DNA of 64,000 bases from Acidobacteriota bacterium (GTDB taxonomy: Bacteria > Acidobacteriota > Blastocatellia > Pyrinomonadales > Pyrinomonadaceae): positions 46,462 through 110,461 of the forward strand of contig JAEZIT010000040.1 in NCBI GenBank assembly GCA_023436495.1, in the 5' to 3' direction. The notes under the pieces are model-generated. The model saw nothing but the letters and a program-made list of their open reading frames with translations. It ran no database searches and was not told where the DNA came from. Below, piece after piece: positions 34,848 to 43,467 of this stretch. The position numbers were made by a program, and so were the translations under genes. Position 1 is the stretch's first letter. Each line of letters opens with the position of its first letter.

Positions 34848-35205
34848 GCAAAGGCGAGCACGTGCCCGTCTGGGTCGATACTGTAGGCCGCCGTATGCCC
34901 CAATCGCGTTGCTCGAGCGGGCTGGCCTCAACTGCCCCGGCGGCTATCGCGCGTTGATGGAAAGCCGAGGCATCGTTAACGATCAGGTAAACCTCCGCAC
35001 GAGTTTGTCGGTGGCCGAATTCAGCCTTCTCGCCGAGTAGGCGCCCCGCGCTCGCGATCGGCATTAGACCTAGCACCGCATCGCTCCCGACCTCAAACTC
35101 CGTCATGCCAGGGACGTTCAAACGCGGCTCGACGCCAAGTGCCGCTGTGTAAAATGCCGCCGAGCGCTGCTGATCAGCTACGTACAAGATAAAGTGGGCC
35201 TTCAT
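34835..35205 (-). pseudogene. VOC (glyoxalase/dioxygenase) family gene with a one-base frameshift
   Basis: The reading frame begins MKAHFILYVADQQRSAAFYTAALG and follows the VOC fold through EVYLIVNDASAFHQRAIAAGA up to EQRDWG. The frame then becomes nonsense (IRRPTVS). One frame over, the expected ending HTAAYSIDPDGHVLAFAQED and a stop are present. The change coincides with a run of four C on the + strand (34898-34901); one extra base would restore the frame. It may be a sequencing error, a phase-variable tract or a real mutation. The start overlaps the stop of the TPR gene as ATGA, so the genes are coupled. Confidence 0.82.
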
Positions 35206-35519
35206 TCCGCGAGATCCATCTCGAGCGTCATCCGATAATCGTTCGCCATCGACGGATGGCCATGCGCCATCGAAACTTCTATGCCTTTTTTGTATGTCTC
35301 AACTGCCTTTTCACGGCTGCCGGACAGCTCATATGCTTTCGCCAGCGTTCCGTAAGCGTTGCCTTCGTCCTCGGCTTTTGCGAGGTATTGTTCCAACACG
35401 CGAATAACGTCCTCGTGCCGGCCTAGCTTTTCATATTCTTTGGCGAGCCCGAACATTACCATCGTATTTTCGGGGTCCGTCTCAAGCATTTGTTCAAATA
35501 CTTCGATGCGATTCTGCAT
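35202..35519 (-). CDS. Small TPR protein
   Basis: The 105-residue protein is built of tetratricopeptide repeats: MLETDPENTMVMFGLAKEYEKLGRHEDVIRVLEQYL, then NAYGTLAKAYELSGSREKAVETYKKGI, with a capping helix. The TPR consensus small and bulky positions are kept. It probably mediates protein contacts in the cytoplasm; no signal peptide or membrane segment is visible. It overlaps the VOC gene by four bases. The function is unknown. Confidence 0.8.
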   Translation of the reverse strand: MQNRIEVFEQMLETDPENTMVMFGLAKEYEKLGRHEDVIRVLEQYLAKAEDEGNAYGTLAKAYELSGSREKAVETYKKGIEVSMAHGHPSMANDYRMTLEMDLAE

Positions 35520-35684
35520 AGATGTTTACCATATCGGATTTCGAGCAGAATTCAAAAGGAAACACCAACAGCGATGAATAGGATGAAGGCGATAACCCTA
35601 GCGAGCCTGTCCGCGCATAATCTCATAGCTTTCGACGCCTTCGTACCCGTAATCCCCTCAACGTCACAGCTACGAAGTTCAGCA

Positions 35685-36704
35685 CTAAAACAGCGACTGC
35701 TGAACCCATTCGGGCGGCCGTTCTACGACGGGTTTTTCCTCTCGCTGATTGAAGCCAAGGCGGCGTGCGTGAAAGTCAAAAAGCTTTTGGGTTACGTTCC
35801 ACTGTTCCGTCTGGCCCCGGTCCCGGTCGGCGTAAGATCTATGCTGGATCCGGCCGCCGCGTTCGCGGCGGATCGTATTCACGATCTTCGCAACTCGCGT
35901 TTCCGGCAGCCGCTCGTGCATCTTCTGTACGAAATATGCCTCGATCGAATCCGAATCGATATGGAGCATCGACATAAATGCCCGCGACGCGCCCGATTCC
36001 CTGGCACGTTCCAGCAGGCCGGGTATGTCCGGTTCATTATAGCCGGGAATCACGGGTGCGACGGCGATGCCCGTCTCTATTCCCGCATCTGTCAATGTTT
36101 TCATCGCGCGAAACCGGGCCTCCGGAACGGGAGTGTATGGCTCGAACGGATTCGACTTTTCCTTGGTCAAAAACGGCAATGAGAAGAAAACCACGGTGTC
36201 GAGTTTTTGCAGTATATCAATGTCGCGGGTCACAAGCGGCGATTTTGTTATTACGCCCACCGGCACGCGAAATTCCGCACAGACCTGCAGGCATTTTCGC
36301 GTCAATTCGTAACTGGCCTCAAGCGGTAGATACGGGTCGGTCGCGAATGAGAAATCGAGATGCGGCATCTTGTCCCTGCATTTCTTTAGCTCTTCGCGAA
36401 GGATCTGAGGTGCGTTCGGTTTTACGACGATCTTTGTCTCAAAATCCGTGCCGGCACCATAGCCGAGAAATTCGTGATAACGCCTCGCGAAGCAGTACGT
36501 GCAGCCGTGGATGCAGCCGCGATAGCAGTTAACGGTGTACCGCCAGCCGCCTTCCCAATCGGACGCGAAGGCCTTCGTGATCACCTTTTTGGTCGCGATC
36601 TCCTCGAAGACCTCGAGCTTGGTCGGCGGTGGCTCGCCGACATACTCGGCCGAGTATTTTTCGAAGGGATTGGGTGGATTCTTGATATGTCGCACAAATG
36701 ACAC
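35685..36704 (-). CDS. PA0069/Rv2578c-type radical SAM protein (SplB-like)
   Basis: This 339-residue protein has the radical SAM motif CIHGCTYC, preceded by WRYTVNCYRGC. HLDFSFATDPYLPLE and GVITKSPLVTRDIDIL follow as in the spore-photoproduct-lyase-like Rv2578c/PA0069 group. GIAVAPVIPGYNEPDI is the next strand. The family makes a 5'-deoxyadenosyl radical; its substrate is not established, though relatives repair DNA. The start is GTG at 36704, with no clear ribosome site. It is a single-gene unit between the TPR gene and a GNAT gene, all on the minus strand. Confidence 0.87.
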   Translation of the reverse strand: MSFVRHIKNPPNPFEKYSAEYVGEPPPTKLEVFEEIATKKVITKAFASDWEGGWRYTVNCYRGCIHGCTYCFARRYHEFLGYGAGTDFETKIVVKPNAPQILREELKKCRDKMPHLDFSFATDPYLPLEASYELTRKCLQVCAEFRVPVGVITKSPLVTRDIDILQKLDTVVFFSLPFLTKEKSNPFEPYTPVPEARFRAMKTLTDAGIETGIAVAPVIPGYNEPDIPGLLERARESGASRAFMSMLHIDSDSIEAYFVQKMHERLPETRVAKIVNTIRRERGGRIQHRSYADRDRGQTEQWNVTQKLFDFHARRLGFNQREEKPVVERPPEWVQQSLF

Positions 36705-36776
36705 GTTAATTCATCCATGCCGCTGAGTCAAGAATTACATTTAGAGGATCGATGGCGACAAACATTACCACTGCTG

Positions 36777-37301
36777 TTAAAGCCATTGCTGCATCAGCAA
36801 ATCGGTTTGCGGATCTGAGCCGAGCAGGAAAGTGTGGCTTCCGACCTCGGTAAAACCGTTCTTTTCGTAAAACCTTTTCGCACGCGGATTGAATTCCCAG
36901 ACGCCCAGCCACATCGAATCGCAGCCTTTCTCACGCGCCCGTTCGAAGCAGGCGTCCATCAATGCCTGCCCGACGCCCTGGCCTAGAAATTTCTGGTGCG
37001 AATAAAGACGGGACAACTCGACAGGCTCCTCGCCCATAATGTCGGGCTCTGAGCTCTCTAGGATCAATTTGGCGTAGCCCGCGTACTCTCCATCGATCTC
37101 GGCGATCAGGAAAATGCAGCGCTGGTCTGCTAATTCGCTCGCGATCTGTTCGCGGCTGAACGCTTTGCTCATGTAATCCGCAAGGTCGTCCGGAGCGTTT
37201 TTCGGGTGGCCGGCGAAAGCATCGTAAAATGTCGTGTAGGCAAGAGCACTAAGAGGTTCGGCATCTATCAAATCGGCCTGTCGAATAATGATTTTATGCA
37301 T
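36777..37301 (-). CDS. GNAT family N-acetyltransferase
   Basis: This 174-residue protein has the GNAT acetyl-CoA binding motif (LYSHQKFLGQGVGQALMDACFERA; the Q/RxxGxG/A pattern is QGVGQA) and the following WLGVWEFNPRAKRFYEKNGFTEVGSHTF, which is motif B. It transfers an acetyl group to an amine on an unknown acceptor, and its overall form resembles small-molecule or ribosomal-type acetyltransferases. The start is M-H-K-I-I-I-R. Nothing regulatory is evident in 37302-37478 apart from a CATTAT/ATAATG palindrome at about 37336-37351. Confidence 0.87.
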   Translation of the reverse strand: MHKIIIRQADLIDAEPLSALAYTTFYDAFAGHPKNAPDDLADYMSKAFSREQIASELADQRCIFLIAEIDGEYAGYAKLILESSEPDIMGEEPVELSRLYSHQKFLGQGVGQALMDACFERAREKGCDSMWLGVWEFNPRAKRFYEKNGFTEVGSHTFLLGSDPQTDLLMQQWL

Positions 37302-37478
37302 AATTGAATCTGCAACCAGTTACAAATTATAGGGCATTATTGGCATAATGGCCGCCACAGGGAGCACCTTGAGCAAGTGCGCCGCGGGATAATTCAAATC
37401 GACTCCAATCTCCTAGTTTTATATGCATCGCGGCCATTAACGATGGCGTGGCAATGCAGACATTCTTATACTAGCCGA

Positions 37479-39158
37479 TCAGAAACCGACGGCCGAAAGC
37501 ACCTTCTGAAACCGTTCGTCTGATCGGAGGTTGTTCCATTTCGGTTCGACCTTTAGGAAGACCATTCGTGGATCGCGATCTGACAAGCCTTTCTCAAGCC
37601 ATCGGATCGCCTCGTCGCGTTCACCGAGACCGTTATTCGCAAGTGCGACACTATAAGGCGAGACCCAACGGTCGCCGGAAGCAGCTAGAATTTCGTTCAA
37701 TTCTTCGCTCGCTTCCCGTGTCCTGCCAGCTTTCGCAAGTGCGTAACTTAGAAAAGACAGCGAACGCGAATGGGGATTTATCTCGACGGTTCTTTCCCCT
37801 TCGGCTACCGCACGGTCGAACATTCCCTTTTCAATATACCCGCTGGCCGCGAAAAGGTGTGACAACCAGTTATTCGGGTCGATCTCATTCACTGCGTCGA
37901 GGCGTGCCAAACCTTCGTCGACGCGACCGGCGTGGATCAGGAACTGTCCCTCAAGCGAACAGGTACGAGGGTTCAACGGGTCAAGTTCGCGTGCAAGCCG
38001 GGCCTCGGCAAGTGCTTCGTCATGGCGGCCGGTGTTTGAGAGAAGATGGGCATAAAAAATATGAGCGTCAGGATTTCGCGGGTCAAGTTCGATCGCACGT
38101 TTTAGCTCAACCTCCGCGGCCTGCCAATTCCACTCATACCAAAAAATAATTAATCCCAGAATTGCATGCGCTTCCGATAGTGAGTCGTCTATATCGAGGG
38201 CCTTTTGAACAGCGGCCTTGGATTTGGCAAGTGCTTCGGAAGGAACGCGTTCCGAGACAGGCGCGCGGTATGCGTCTGCAAGTCCAACATATGCAAGGGC
38301 ATAAGCAGGATCGCGGTCGATCGCCTGCTGGAAGTATTGGATACTGGCTTCGACGTCGGGCTTAGAGGTTTTCAAAAGCAGGTGACGTCCACGCAGGTAA
38401 TACTGAAACGCTTCCGGGTCGTTGGTGTAATCCTTTGTCACCCGCTGAACATCGGCTCCGGTCAGTCTCACCTGGATCTTCTGCGAAACGTCGCGAGTTA
38501 TCTCTTTCTGCAGCGACGCCAGATCAGTGAGCTTACTTTCATATCCCTCGCCCCAGATCTGGTCGCCGGTAGTGGTGTCGACAAGTGACAGATAGATCGA
38601 AAGATCGTCGCCTCGCTGGACAACGCGACCGTTCAAGACGGCGTTAACCGACAACTCCCTTCCCACGGCAGATGGTTCCAGCGTTCTTCCTTTGTATCGA
38701 AAAACAGTGGCCCTTGCTTTTACATTTAACCCGGGGATCTTTGATAGACCGTTGATCAGCGTGTCGGCAATGCCATCAGACAAATACTCGGCGTCGGCGG
38801 TACCCGTCTCGTTCGCAAACGGCAAAACGGCAATGGAATTGATCTGCCGCGGCGGCTGTCGTAAAAACCAGAATCCTACAGCCGTCAGAGCAATAAGTGA
38901 GACGACGCCAACGATCGCGGCAATAGGCGGTCGGTAATGCGAGGGAGACGATCGCCTGCCATTAGTTGAACGGTTCGCGCTTCCGTGCTGCGACCGTTTA
39001 TCTGAAGAAAGAGTCGGGGCTTCACTAGGAAGCACCGGATAAAGATCTGTTACAGGTTCGTCCGCCGGTGACGCGAGAAGCAGGGGCGAACCGTCATCAA
39101 GGCAAAAGTTCAGCGACTCATCAGTATATTCACGGCTGCATTGCGGACACCGTTTCAT
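37479..39158 (-). CDS. Zinc-ribbon, TolB/FlgO-like and TPR membrane protein
   Basis: The 559-residue protein has an N-terminal zinc ribbon (MKRCPQCSREYTDESLNFC; C4, C7, C19), a disordered linker, a transmembrane helix near residue 83 (IAAIVGVVSLIALTAVGFWF), a FlgO/TolB-N-like domain (INSIAVLPFANETGTADAEY, then AVGRELSVNAVLNGRVVQRG) and about six tetratricopeptide repeats (from PEAFQYYLRGRHLLL to the end). This layout occurs at the C-terminal side of regulators and kinases in Acidobacteria. Here no kinase or DNA-binding domain is present. The domains after the helix would lie outside the cytoplasm. Confidence 0.82.
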   Translation of the reverse strand: MKRCPQCSREYTDESLNFCLDDGSPLLLASPADEPVTDLYPVLPSEAPTLSSDKRSQHGSANRSTNGRRSSPSHYRPPIAAIVGVVSLIALTAVGFWFLRQPPRQINSIAVLPFANETGTADAEYLSDGIADTLINGLSKIPGLNVKARATVFRYKGRTLEPSAVGRELSVNAVLNGRVVQRGDDLSIYLSLVDTTTGDQIWGEGYESKLTDLASLQKEITRDVSQKIQVRLTGADVQRVTKDYTNDPEAFQYYLRGRHLLLKTSKPDVEASIQYFQQAIDRDPAYALAYVGLADAYRAPVSERVPSEALAKSKAAVQKALDIDDSLSEAHAILGLIIFWYEWNWQAAEVELKRAIELDPRNPDAHIFYAHLLSNTGRHDEALAEARLARELDPLNPRTCSLEGQFLIHAGRVDEGLARLDAVNEIDPNNWLSHLFAASGYIEKGMFDRAVAEGERTVEINPHSRSLSFLSYALAKAGRTREASEELNEILAASGDRWVSPYSVALANNGLGERDEAIRWLEKGLSDRDPRMVFLKVEPKWNNLRSDERFQKVLSAVGF

Positions 39159-39182
39159 AGGTCGCCAGACTTTTTCGGCAGA

Positions 39183-40364
39183 TCAACTCTTGGGCATTAC
39201 AAGCTTCGCGATCGTTTGAAGCTGCATGTTTGACGTACCCTCGTAAATGGCGCCGATCTTCGAGTCGCGCCAGAACTTCTCGACCGGATAATCTTTTACG
39301 TAGCCGTAACCGCCATAGAGTTCGATGGCCTTGGACGCAACCGCTTCGGCGACGCGTGATGAATAGAGCTTCGCGATCGCGGCTTCTTTCAGGAAGGACT
39401 TGCCCGCGTCTTTCAGACGTGCGGCGTTATAGACCAGCAGCCGTGCAGCTTCGATCTCGACTACCATTTCGGCGAGTTGGAACTGGACGCCCTGGAAATT
39501 GTTGATCGACTGTCCGAATTGTTCGCGTTCGGCAGTGTACTTTAAGGCAGCTTCATATGCGCCCTGCGCGATGCCGAGCATCTGCGCGCCGATGCCGATC
39601 CGGCCTTCGTTCAGCGTTTCGATCGAGACCTTGTAGCCTTTGCCGACTTCGCCGAGGACGTTTTCCTTCGGCACCTTGCAGTTTTCCATGATCAACTCGG
39701 TCGTCGATGAAGCGCGAATGCCGAGCTTGTCTTCTTTTTTGCCGACCGTGAAGCCTTCGAACTGCTTTTCTACGATAAACGCCGTGATTCCTTTATACCC
39801 TGCGGCCGGGTCGATGGTTGCGAAAACGATGAAGATCTCGGCTTCGTTGCCGTTTGTGATCCAGAGCTTTTGTCCGGAAAGCTCGTAGTGGTCTCCTTTA
39901 TCGACCGCACGTGTTTTCAGCGCAAAAGCGTCGGAGCCGGACGAAGCCTCCGACAGCGCATATGCGCCAACGCGGTTCTCAGCCATCTGCGGGAGATATT
40001 TCTTTTTCAGTTCATCGCTGCCCCAACGCATGAAAGCGTTCGTCACGAGCGTATTGTGTACATCAACGAAGACCGAAACCGACGCATCAACGCGTGCGAG
40101 CTCTTCGATCGCGAGAATTGCGTTAAAGATGGTCGAACCCGCGCCGCCGAATTCCTCCGGCGATTCGATCGACATCAGGCCCAGCTCAAAACATTGCTTG
40201 ATCAGCTCGGGATCGAGCTTTGAGGCGTGTTCCATTGCTTCGACACGCGGGCGAACCTCACCTTCGGCAAATTCGCGGACGGAAGCTCGGAAAAGCTCTT
40301 CGTCTTCGGATAGAACTGTAAGGCCGTGATTGGTAAGAACGTGTCCGGTAGCTGCTGCAGTCAT
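39183..40364 (-). CDS. Acyl-CoA dehydrogenase
   Basis: The 393-residue enzyme belongs to the short-chain acyl-CoA dehydrogenase family. It has FRASVREFAEGEVRPRVEAMEHASKL, YALSEASSGSDAFALKTRAV, which is the FAD- and substrate-contacting block, and TELIMENCKVPKENVLGEVG. The C-terminal LYGGYGYVKDYPVEKFWRDSKIGAIYEGTSNMQLQTIAKL contains the catalytic Glu in YEGTS. It oxidises acyl-CoA to enoyl-CoA, and an electron-transfer flavoprotein takes the electrons. AAGGA precedes the ATG. It stands alone, without etf or thiolase genes nearby. Confidence 0.93.
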   Translation of the reverse strand: MTAAATGHVLTNHGLTVLSEDEELFRASVREFAEGEVRPRVEAMEHASKLDPELIKQCFELGLMSIESPEEFGGAGSTIFNAILAIEELARVDASVSVFVDVHNTLVTNAFMRWGSDELKKKYLPQMAENRVGAYALSEASSGSDAFALKTRAVDKGDHYELSGQKLWITNGNEAEIFIVFATIDPAAGYKGITAFIVEKQFEGFTVGKKEDKLGIRASSTTELIMENCKVPKENVLGEVGKGYKVSIETLNEGRIGIGAQMLGIAQGAYEAALKYTAEREQFGQSINNFQGVQFQLAEMVVEIEAARLLVYNAARLKDAGKSFLKEAAIAKLYSSRVAEAVASKAIELYGGYGYVKDYPVEKFWRDSKIGAIYEGTSNMQLQTIAKLVMPKS

Positions 40365-40446
40365 AATGTTTTCCTTGTATTCAATTTTGTTATTTGAGTA
40401 TTAATAAAATACCATCATAATCAAGCGGCAGGGCAATGGTAAAGCA

Positions 40447-41523
40447 GTGAGCAGTGAAGAACACGTCGAAGATCAGGGCGTTCGGCCCGAAGGAATCTCA
40501 CCGAAAAATCTAACGCGGCTCAAGATACTGGGTATCATTCTGACGCTCAGCGGCCTTGGGCTTTTTCTTTATTTTATCTATTCTGTCGGGCTTCACGACA
40601 TTCTCGAGAACGTAGAAAAATTCGGCATTTTCGGTTTCGGCGTCATCCTTCTTATTTATTTTATGCGGATCGTCGCGCGCGCTTCCGCATGGAGGTTGTC
40701 GGTTTACGAACCGTATTCTCTGACGCTGCGCGATACGATCCCAGCCGTTATCATCGGCGAAGCAATGAGCAGCATGATCCCGCTAGGGATCCTGATCAGC
40801 GGAACGTCAAAGGCAGTCGCGGTCAAAAAAAAGGTCCCGCTGGTTGTCGGCCTTTCGTCGGTAGCGACCGAAAACCTTTTCTATAGTCTCGCGACAAGCA
40901 TTTTTCTAATACTCGGCTCTTTCACGTTCCTGCGGAGCTTCAATCTCGACGAAGAGTGGATATTGACTATCGATCTGCTGATCGCCGCGATCGTTGCAGT
41001 CGTGCTCTTTCTGGTGCTGATGATCGTGCGGCAATGGCATTTTGCAAGTGCGGTGTGCGAGTGGCTGTATGACAAGGGAATAGCGCGGCGGTTTTTGGAC
41101 ACTGGCCGGCTGCAGGTAAGGCTGTTCGAAAATCTGATCTACGGATATTACCGTCGCTACCCGCGGCGATTCCTGCCGATATTTGCGTTTGAGACGGCGT
41201 TTCACCTGCTTGGGATCGTAGAAGCTTGGTTTATCCTGAGCCGTATCAGCGACGTTATACCGGGATTCCTCACATCGTTCCTGTTCGAATCGATCAGCCG
41301 GCTAATAACGATCATGTTCAAGCTTATCCCGTTCGTTATAGGCGTTGATGAGGCCGGAGCGCAGTTCATGTCCGAAATCCTGGCGATCGGAGCCGGTATC
41401 GGGATAACGCTGGCGATCATTCGGAAGGGGAGGATCTTGTTCTGGACGGCGATAGGTCTGGTGCTTGTGATCCGTCGCGGCCTGTCGCTGCGGCAGATAC
41501 GCGATGCCGGCCGCGGGATCTAA
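40447..41523 (+). CDS. YbhN/lysylphosphatidylglycerol synthase-type membrane protein
   Basis: This 358-residue membrane protein has about eight hydrophobic segments and the UPF0104 features (FGFGVILLIYFMRIVARASAWRLSV near residue 60-85, MIPLGILISGTSKAVAVKKKVPL, and the late VGVDEAGAQFMSEILAIGAGIG). The family includes the transmembrane part of MprF and putative lipid flippases. No C-terminal aminoacyl-lipid transferase domain is attached. It probably moves lipids or lipid-linked sugars across the inner membrane. The start codon is GTG. The 3' end overlaps the convergent permease gene by four bases. Confidence 0.78.
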   Translation: MSSEEHVEDQGVRPEGISPKNLTRLKILGIILTLSGLGLFLYFIYSVGLHDILENVEKFGIFGFGVILLIYFMRIVARASAWRLSVYEPYSLTLRDTIPAVIIGEAMSSMIPLGILISGTSKAVAVKKKVPLVVGLSSVATENLFYSLATSIFLILGSFTFLRSFNLDEEWILTIDLLIAAIVAVVLFLVLMIVRQWHFASAVCEWLYDKGIARRFLDTGRLQVRLFENLIYGYYRRYPRRFLPIFAFETAFHLLGIVEAWFILSRISDVIPGFLTSFLFESISRLITIMFKLIPFVIGVDEAGAQFMSEILAIGAGIGITLAIIRKGRILFWTAIGLVLVIRRGLSLRQIRDAGRGI

Positions 41524-43316
41524 AAGGGCCAAAATGCCGGGACGAGCACCATCGTAACGACGAATACGATGATCGTGAGGAGAGTTCCGACCCTGACAAA
41601 ATCCATAAACCGATACCGGCCAGGCGTATAAACGAGCACGCACGCGGGCTCAAGCGGGGTGATGAACGAGAACGACGCAGCATACGTCACCGCGACGATA
41701 AAGGTACGCGGATTAAGTCCAAGAGCGACCGCCGTTTTGACCGCGACCGGCAGAACGACTAGTGCTGCCGCCTGATTCGACATCGGCTGCGTCATTATAA
41801 CGGTCAGCAGGAAAAATCCTGCCAGGACGGCGGTCGAGCCGTAATCGCCGAAATTCGATTCGATGAGCCCCGCAAGATACCTGTCGGCTCCGGTAGTCTC
41901 CATCGCCACGCCAAAGCTCATCATGCATGCGATCAGGACCAGCAGCCGAAAGTCTATTAGCGAATACATTTCGGCGTAACGGATGGTTTTTGTTGCAAGC
42001 AGAAGCATTACACCGGCAAGCACGCAAATTGCCAGCGGAATGTCGACGCCAACAACGATCTTGGAAAGCGAAAGTGAAAGGAAAAGCGCAAATGCGGCGA
42101 TCGCCCATTTGCGTTTGTCGAGGCGCAAGCTGCTGGCTGATACATCTTCGAGCAAAAGAATCTCACTGTCGGCGACTAGGGGTTCGATTGTGTCACGGGC
42201 GCCTTGTACAAGCAGCACGTCACCGAACTTAAGCTGAACGCTGCTGAGTTTGTCAATAAACGTCTCGCCGTGGCGGTTTACGGCAAGTACGGTCATGTCG
42301 TAAACCTGACGAAACCGCAGGCTTTTGAGCGTCTGGCCGACCAACGACGAATCGCGCATTACCATCACTTCAAAGAGCTCGACACGCTCGCCTTCCAGGA
42401 TGGCATCGTTTAACAGGAATTCGGGCTTGATCTCCAGTCCGACCTCTTCTTTTACGCGAAGTATGTCAGCGATCTTGCCTTCGACGATCAGCGAATCGCG
42501 TCGGCGGATGCGTTCCCAAGGCATAGGCGAACTGATCTTTTCGCCATCGCGGACAATGCCGAGGACGTTGAGTTCCAGCTCGGTGTATATATTAGCTTCG
42601 CTAAGCGTTTTCCCAACAAGGCTCGATTCCGGAAGAACCATTACTTCGGAGATGTATTCGCGGATGTGATACTGCTCGGTCAGCGAATCTTCACCGCCGC
42701 GGCGAGGCAAGAGCTTTCGGCCCAGAAAGAGCATGTAAATCATGCCGGCCGCAAATGTCACGATCCCGACCGGCGTCAGCTCGAACATCGACAGCGCCGG
42801 CTGGCCATAGCGTTGGATCGCGCCGCTGACCGCGAGGTTTGTCGATGTGCCGATAAGCGTGCAAGAGCCTCCAAGGATAGCGCCGAATGCGAGGGGCATC
42901 AGGAGTTTTGACGGGGCGATTTTGGCTTTTGAGGCAAGGCCGATGACCACCGGCAGGAACATCGCCGTGGTCGTCGTATTTTTCAGGACCGACGCGGACA
43001 GGGCCGCAACCGCCATGATCAAAGCTGTCAGGATGAATTCATTATCGCCGGCGATGCGATAAAGCCGCCGCCCTATGAGGTCGACCAGGCCCGTTTTGAT
43101 CAATCCGCCGACAAGGATGAACAAACCGCCGATCGTGATTATTATGTCGTTACCGAAGCCGGCGACGCCTTCCTGCATCGTCAGGACGCCTGTACCGACT
43201 AGTGCGATCACGAGAAGTATTCCGACAACGTCCACCGGCAATTTCTCCGTCGCAAAGAGCACGACCGCTAGGAGTAGCAGGACCAGTGTGATCGCTATAG
43301 GTGACATTGTTGCCAA
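41520..43316 (-). CDS. SLC13-family (DASS) permease with two TrkA-C domains
   Basis: The 598-residue membrane protein has a first hydrophobic half with the SLC13 signatures (GLIKTGLVDLIGRR, then LKNTTTTAMFLPVVIGLA and GGSCTLIGTSTNLAVSG) and a second half with QPMSNQAAALVVLPVAV. Two cytosolic TrkA-C domains sit between the halves (SSLVGKTLSEANIYTELELNVLGIVRDGEKI, and SSLVGQTLKSLRF). Members carry dicarboxylates, citrate or sulfate with Na+ or H+. The specificity is not predictable. Translation may start at TTG 43316 or ATG 43307. The gene stands alone, with no transported-substrate enzymes adjacent. Confidence 0.88.
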   Translation of the reverse strand: MATMSPIAITLVLLLLAVVLFATEKLPVDVVGILLVIALVGTGVLTMQEGVAGFGNDIIITIGGLFILVGGLIKTGLVDLIGRRLYRIAGDNEFILTALIMAVAALSASVLKNTTTTAMFLPVVIGLASKAKIAPSKLLMPLAFGAILGGSCTLIGTSTNLAVSGAIQRYGQPALSMFELTPVGIVTFAAGMIYMLFLGRKLLPRRGGEDSLTEQYHIREYISEVMVLPESSLVGKTLSEANIYTELELNVLGIVRDGEKISSPMPWERIRRRDSLIVEGKIADILRVKEEVGLEIKPEFLLNDAILEGERVELFEVMVMRDSSLVGQTLKSLRFRQVYDMTVLAVNRHGETFIDKLSSVQLKFGDVLLVQGARDTIEPLVADSEILLLEDVSASSLRLDKRKWAIAAFALFLSLSLSKIVVGVDIPLAICVLAGVMLLLATKTIRYAEMYSLIDFRLLVLIACMMSFGVAMETTGADRYLAGLIESNFGDYGSTAVLAGFFLLTVIMTQPMSNQAAALVVLPVAVKTAVALGLNPRTFIVAVTYAASFSFITPLEPACVLVYTPGRYRFMDFVRVGTLLTIIVFVVTMVLVPAFWPF

Positions 43317-43467
43317 GGATACAAGAATCGGGCGGCTTTGAAAAGGTAATGTTTCGTTAGGTTATAGATCAGCATCGCGGCCCGTGCGTTTCGGATTGTG
43401 ATACAATTCCTCTACGGCCCGGAGGTTATCGTACCCCGAAGAATATCCCTACATTCATAAGAGACTT

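Noticed and set aside
37302..37478. Regulatory element or RNA gene around the CATTAT-TGGC-ATAATG palindrome
   Set aside because: The arms are short, there is no T-run, and no promoter or partner site makes it convincing.
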